A stretch of 7,721 nt of DNA from contig DONH01000002.1 in the NCBI GenBank assembly GCA_003509235.1, positions 1 through 7,721 of the forward strand, given 5' to 3'. Origin of the DNA: Planctomycetaceae bacterium (lineage in GTDB: Bacteria; Planctomycetota; Planctomycetia; Pirellulales; UBA1268). The position numbers were made by a program, and so were the translations under genes. Every line of letters starts with the position of its first letter. The first letter of the stretch is position 1. The notes under the pieces were generated by a model. The model saw nothing but the letters and a program-made list of their open reading frames with translations, was not told the origin of the DNA and made no database searches. This document shows, piece by piece, positions 6,610-7,721 of this stretch.

Positions 6610-7719
6610 TTAGCTGCATCCCATGCTGTTGCCACAGTTATGGCAGAGGTAGCAGTTTCCATTTCTGACGGTAATTGATCCGCAGTTATCACAGGCCGGG
6701 GCATCAATCTGAAATTTTGCAAACTGACTCTGTCTGTCGTCGGCACTTGCCTCAGGGTTTTCTGCCATTTTCAGCCCAGCACGTTCAAGAAGGGCTGCTG
6801 TTGTTCCATCCTGCCCTTTTCTTTTAGGAGCTGAGAGTGTCGCTGCACGAGCGGTAACGGTGGCTTTCCCGTTTCGCCCACTTGGGTGTCTCCCCCTACT
6901 TGTGGTGAGTTGTCCGCTGGTATTGTGTTTTCCATTTGTGGCTTCCTGCCCATTTGCATGCCCGCTCGCCTTCGTGGCGGCGGGCTTGGACTCACTTTCT
7001 CCATCATCTCCTGCAGCGGCCTCCCCGCCACTGCTACTGCCTGCAGGTCGATTTGCTTCACGATAACCAGGCAGGAACTCGGTTCCCATCCAGCGGAAGA
7101 TATAGTCCACCAAACTCTTTGCGACAGGTATATCGGGATTTTTGGTGTAACCCCAAGGTTCAAACCGCGTGTGCGAAAACTTCTTCGTGTAGACTTCAAG
7201 GGGAACACCATATTGCAGGCTCATGGACACAGCTGTTCCGAAAGAGTCCATCAAGCCACCAATTGTGCTGCCTTCTTTTGCCATTGTGATGAAAAGTTCA
7301 CCAGGTCGACCGTCATCGTAGAGACCAACAGTGATATAGCCTTCATGCCCACCAACATTAAACTTGTGAGTCACACTCCTTCGCGTGTCGGGCAAACGTT
7401 CTCGTCGCGGCGCAGCGACGGCCTTTTCTGCATTCTTATCACTCTCTGTACTCGTACCCAGTGGTTGACTTTCTTTTGAGCCGTCACGATAAATTGCAAT
7501 GGCCTTTAGTCCAAGTCGCCAGCCTTCGACATATGCACCGGCAATGTCTTCAGGAGTCGTTTCACGAGGCATGTTCACAGTTTTTGAAATGGCCCCGGAA
7601 AGAAACGGTTGGGCTTCTGCCATCATCTTGATATGTGCTTGCCACTCAATAGACCGTTTTCCAAGGCGAGGCTTAAAAGCGCAATCAAAGACCGTTAAAT
7701 GCTCATCTTGTATATCAGG
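6610..7719 (-). CDS. nrdJ: Vitamin B12-dependent (class II) ribonucleotide reductase, C-terminal part
   Basis: The visible 369 residues are the C-terminal part of an adenosylcobalamin-dependent ribonucleotide reductase, which makes deoxyribonucleotides without needing or being harmed by oxygen; the frame runs off the right edge. Numbering from the first visible codon: HLTVFDCAF (7-15) and QPFLSGAISKTVNMP (37-51) belong to the end of the catalytic barrel, followed by GWRLGLKAIAIYRDGSK (66-82). A TSCPD domain follows, about 115-190, with YDDGRPGELFITMAKEGST, GGLMDSFGTAVSMSLQYGV and HTRFEPWGYT. Residues about 223-336 are a low-complexity linker rich in Gly, Ala, Ser, Thr, Lys and Arg. The protein ends in a zinc-ribbon-like tail with Cys 343, 346, 356, 359, 362 and 368 ending MGCS, the site that is thought to bind zinc and shuttle reducing power to the active site. 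ATG 7626 is internal. A strong terminator lies just downstream. Confidence 0.95.
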   Translation of the reverse strand, partial: PDIQDEHLTVFDCAFKPRLGKRSIEWQAHIKMMAEAQPFLSGAISKTVNMPRETTPEDIAGAYVEGWRLGLKAIAIYRDGSKESQPLGTSTESDKNAEKAVAAPRRERLPDTRRSVTHKFNVGGHEGYITVGLYDDGRPGELFITMAKEGSTIGGLMDSFGTAVSMSLQYGVPLEVYTKKFSHTRFEPWGYTKNPDIPVAKSLVDYIFRWMGTEFLPGYREANRPAGSSSGGEAAAGDDGESESKPAATKASGHANGQEATNGKHNTSGQLTTSRGRHPSGRNGKATVTARAATLSAPKRKGQDGTTAALLERAGLKMAENPEASADDRQSQFAKFQIDAPACDNCGSITVRNGNCYLCHNCGNSMGCS

Positions 7720-7721
7720 AC

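Noticed and set aside
6886..7479. A 197-codon plus-strand reading frame opposite nrdJ
   Set aside because: It lies antisense to the conserved TSCPD domain and GC-rich linker of a clear gene; long antisense frames are expected from such composition, and the peptide resembles nothing familiar.

Overview
The window reads as bacterial chromosome from a member of the Planctomycetota; this is an inference. The support is the run dnaN, DUF721/DciA, gyrB with no recF between them, two exported proteins of the DUF1080/LamG-like beta-sandwich type that planctomycetes carry in large numbers, and a B12-dependent ribonucleotide reductase with a TSCPD domain and a long low-complexity linker. I see no insertion sequence, phage gene, CRISPR array, rRNA or tRNA. 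No stretch above 300 bases lacks a gene; the longest gap is about 180 bases, between pgk and nrdJ.

Left part (1-3196, all plus strand): a chromosome-replication block. It begins inside dnaN (sliding clamp, only the last 81 codons visible), then a small DUF721 protein of the DciA helicase-loader family, then complete gyrB. These usually lie close to the replication origin, but dnaA and oriC are not in the window.

Middle part (3197-5147): three accessory genes. On the minus strand are a free-standing MEKHLA (PAS-like) protein and, 48 bases downstream of it, an exported DUF1080 protein that runs tail to tail into gyrB with a 7-base gap. Divergent from them, across a 72-base shared upstream region, is a second exported beta-sandwich protein on the plus strand. 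The set looks like a small sensing or glycan-related locus inserted between housekeeping genes; its function is unknown.

Right part (5227-7721): pgk (phosphoglycerate kinase, glycolysis, plus strand) converges on nrdJ (adenosylcobalamin-dependent ribonucleotide reductase, minus strand, cut by the right edge). A perfect 13-bp hairpin with a seven-T tail lies between them and is a convincing terminator for nrdJ.

The complete genes have recognisable Shine-Dalgarno sequences at normal spacing, and I used these to choose starts for dciA, gyrB and pgk. Most of the content is ordinary housekeeping. The least explained part is the MEKHLA and exported-protein cluster. I did not find clear evidence of a wholly new system.
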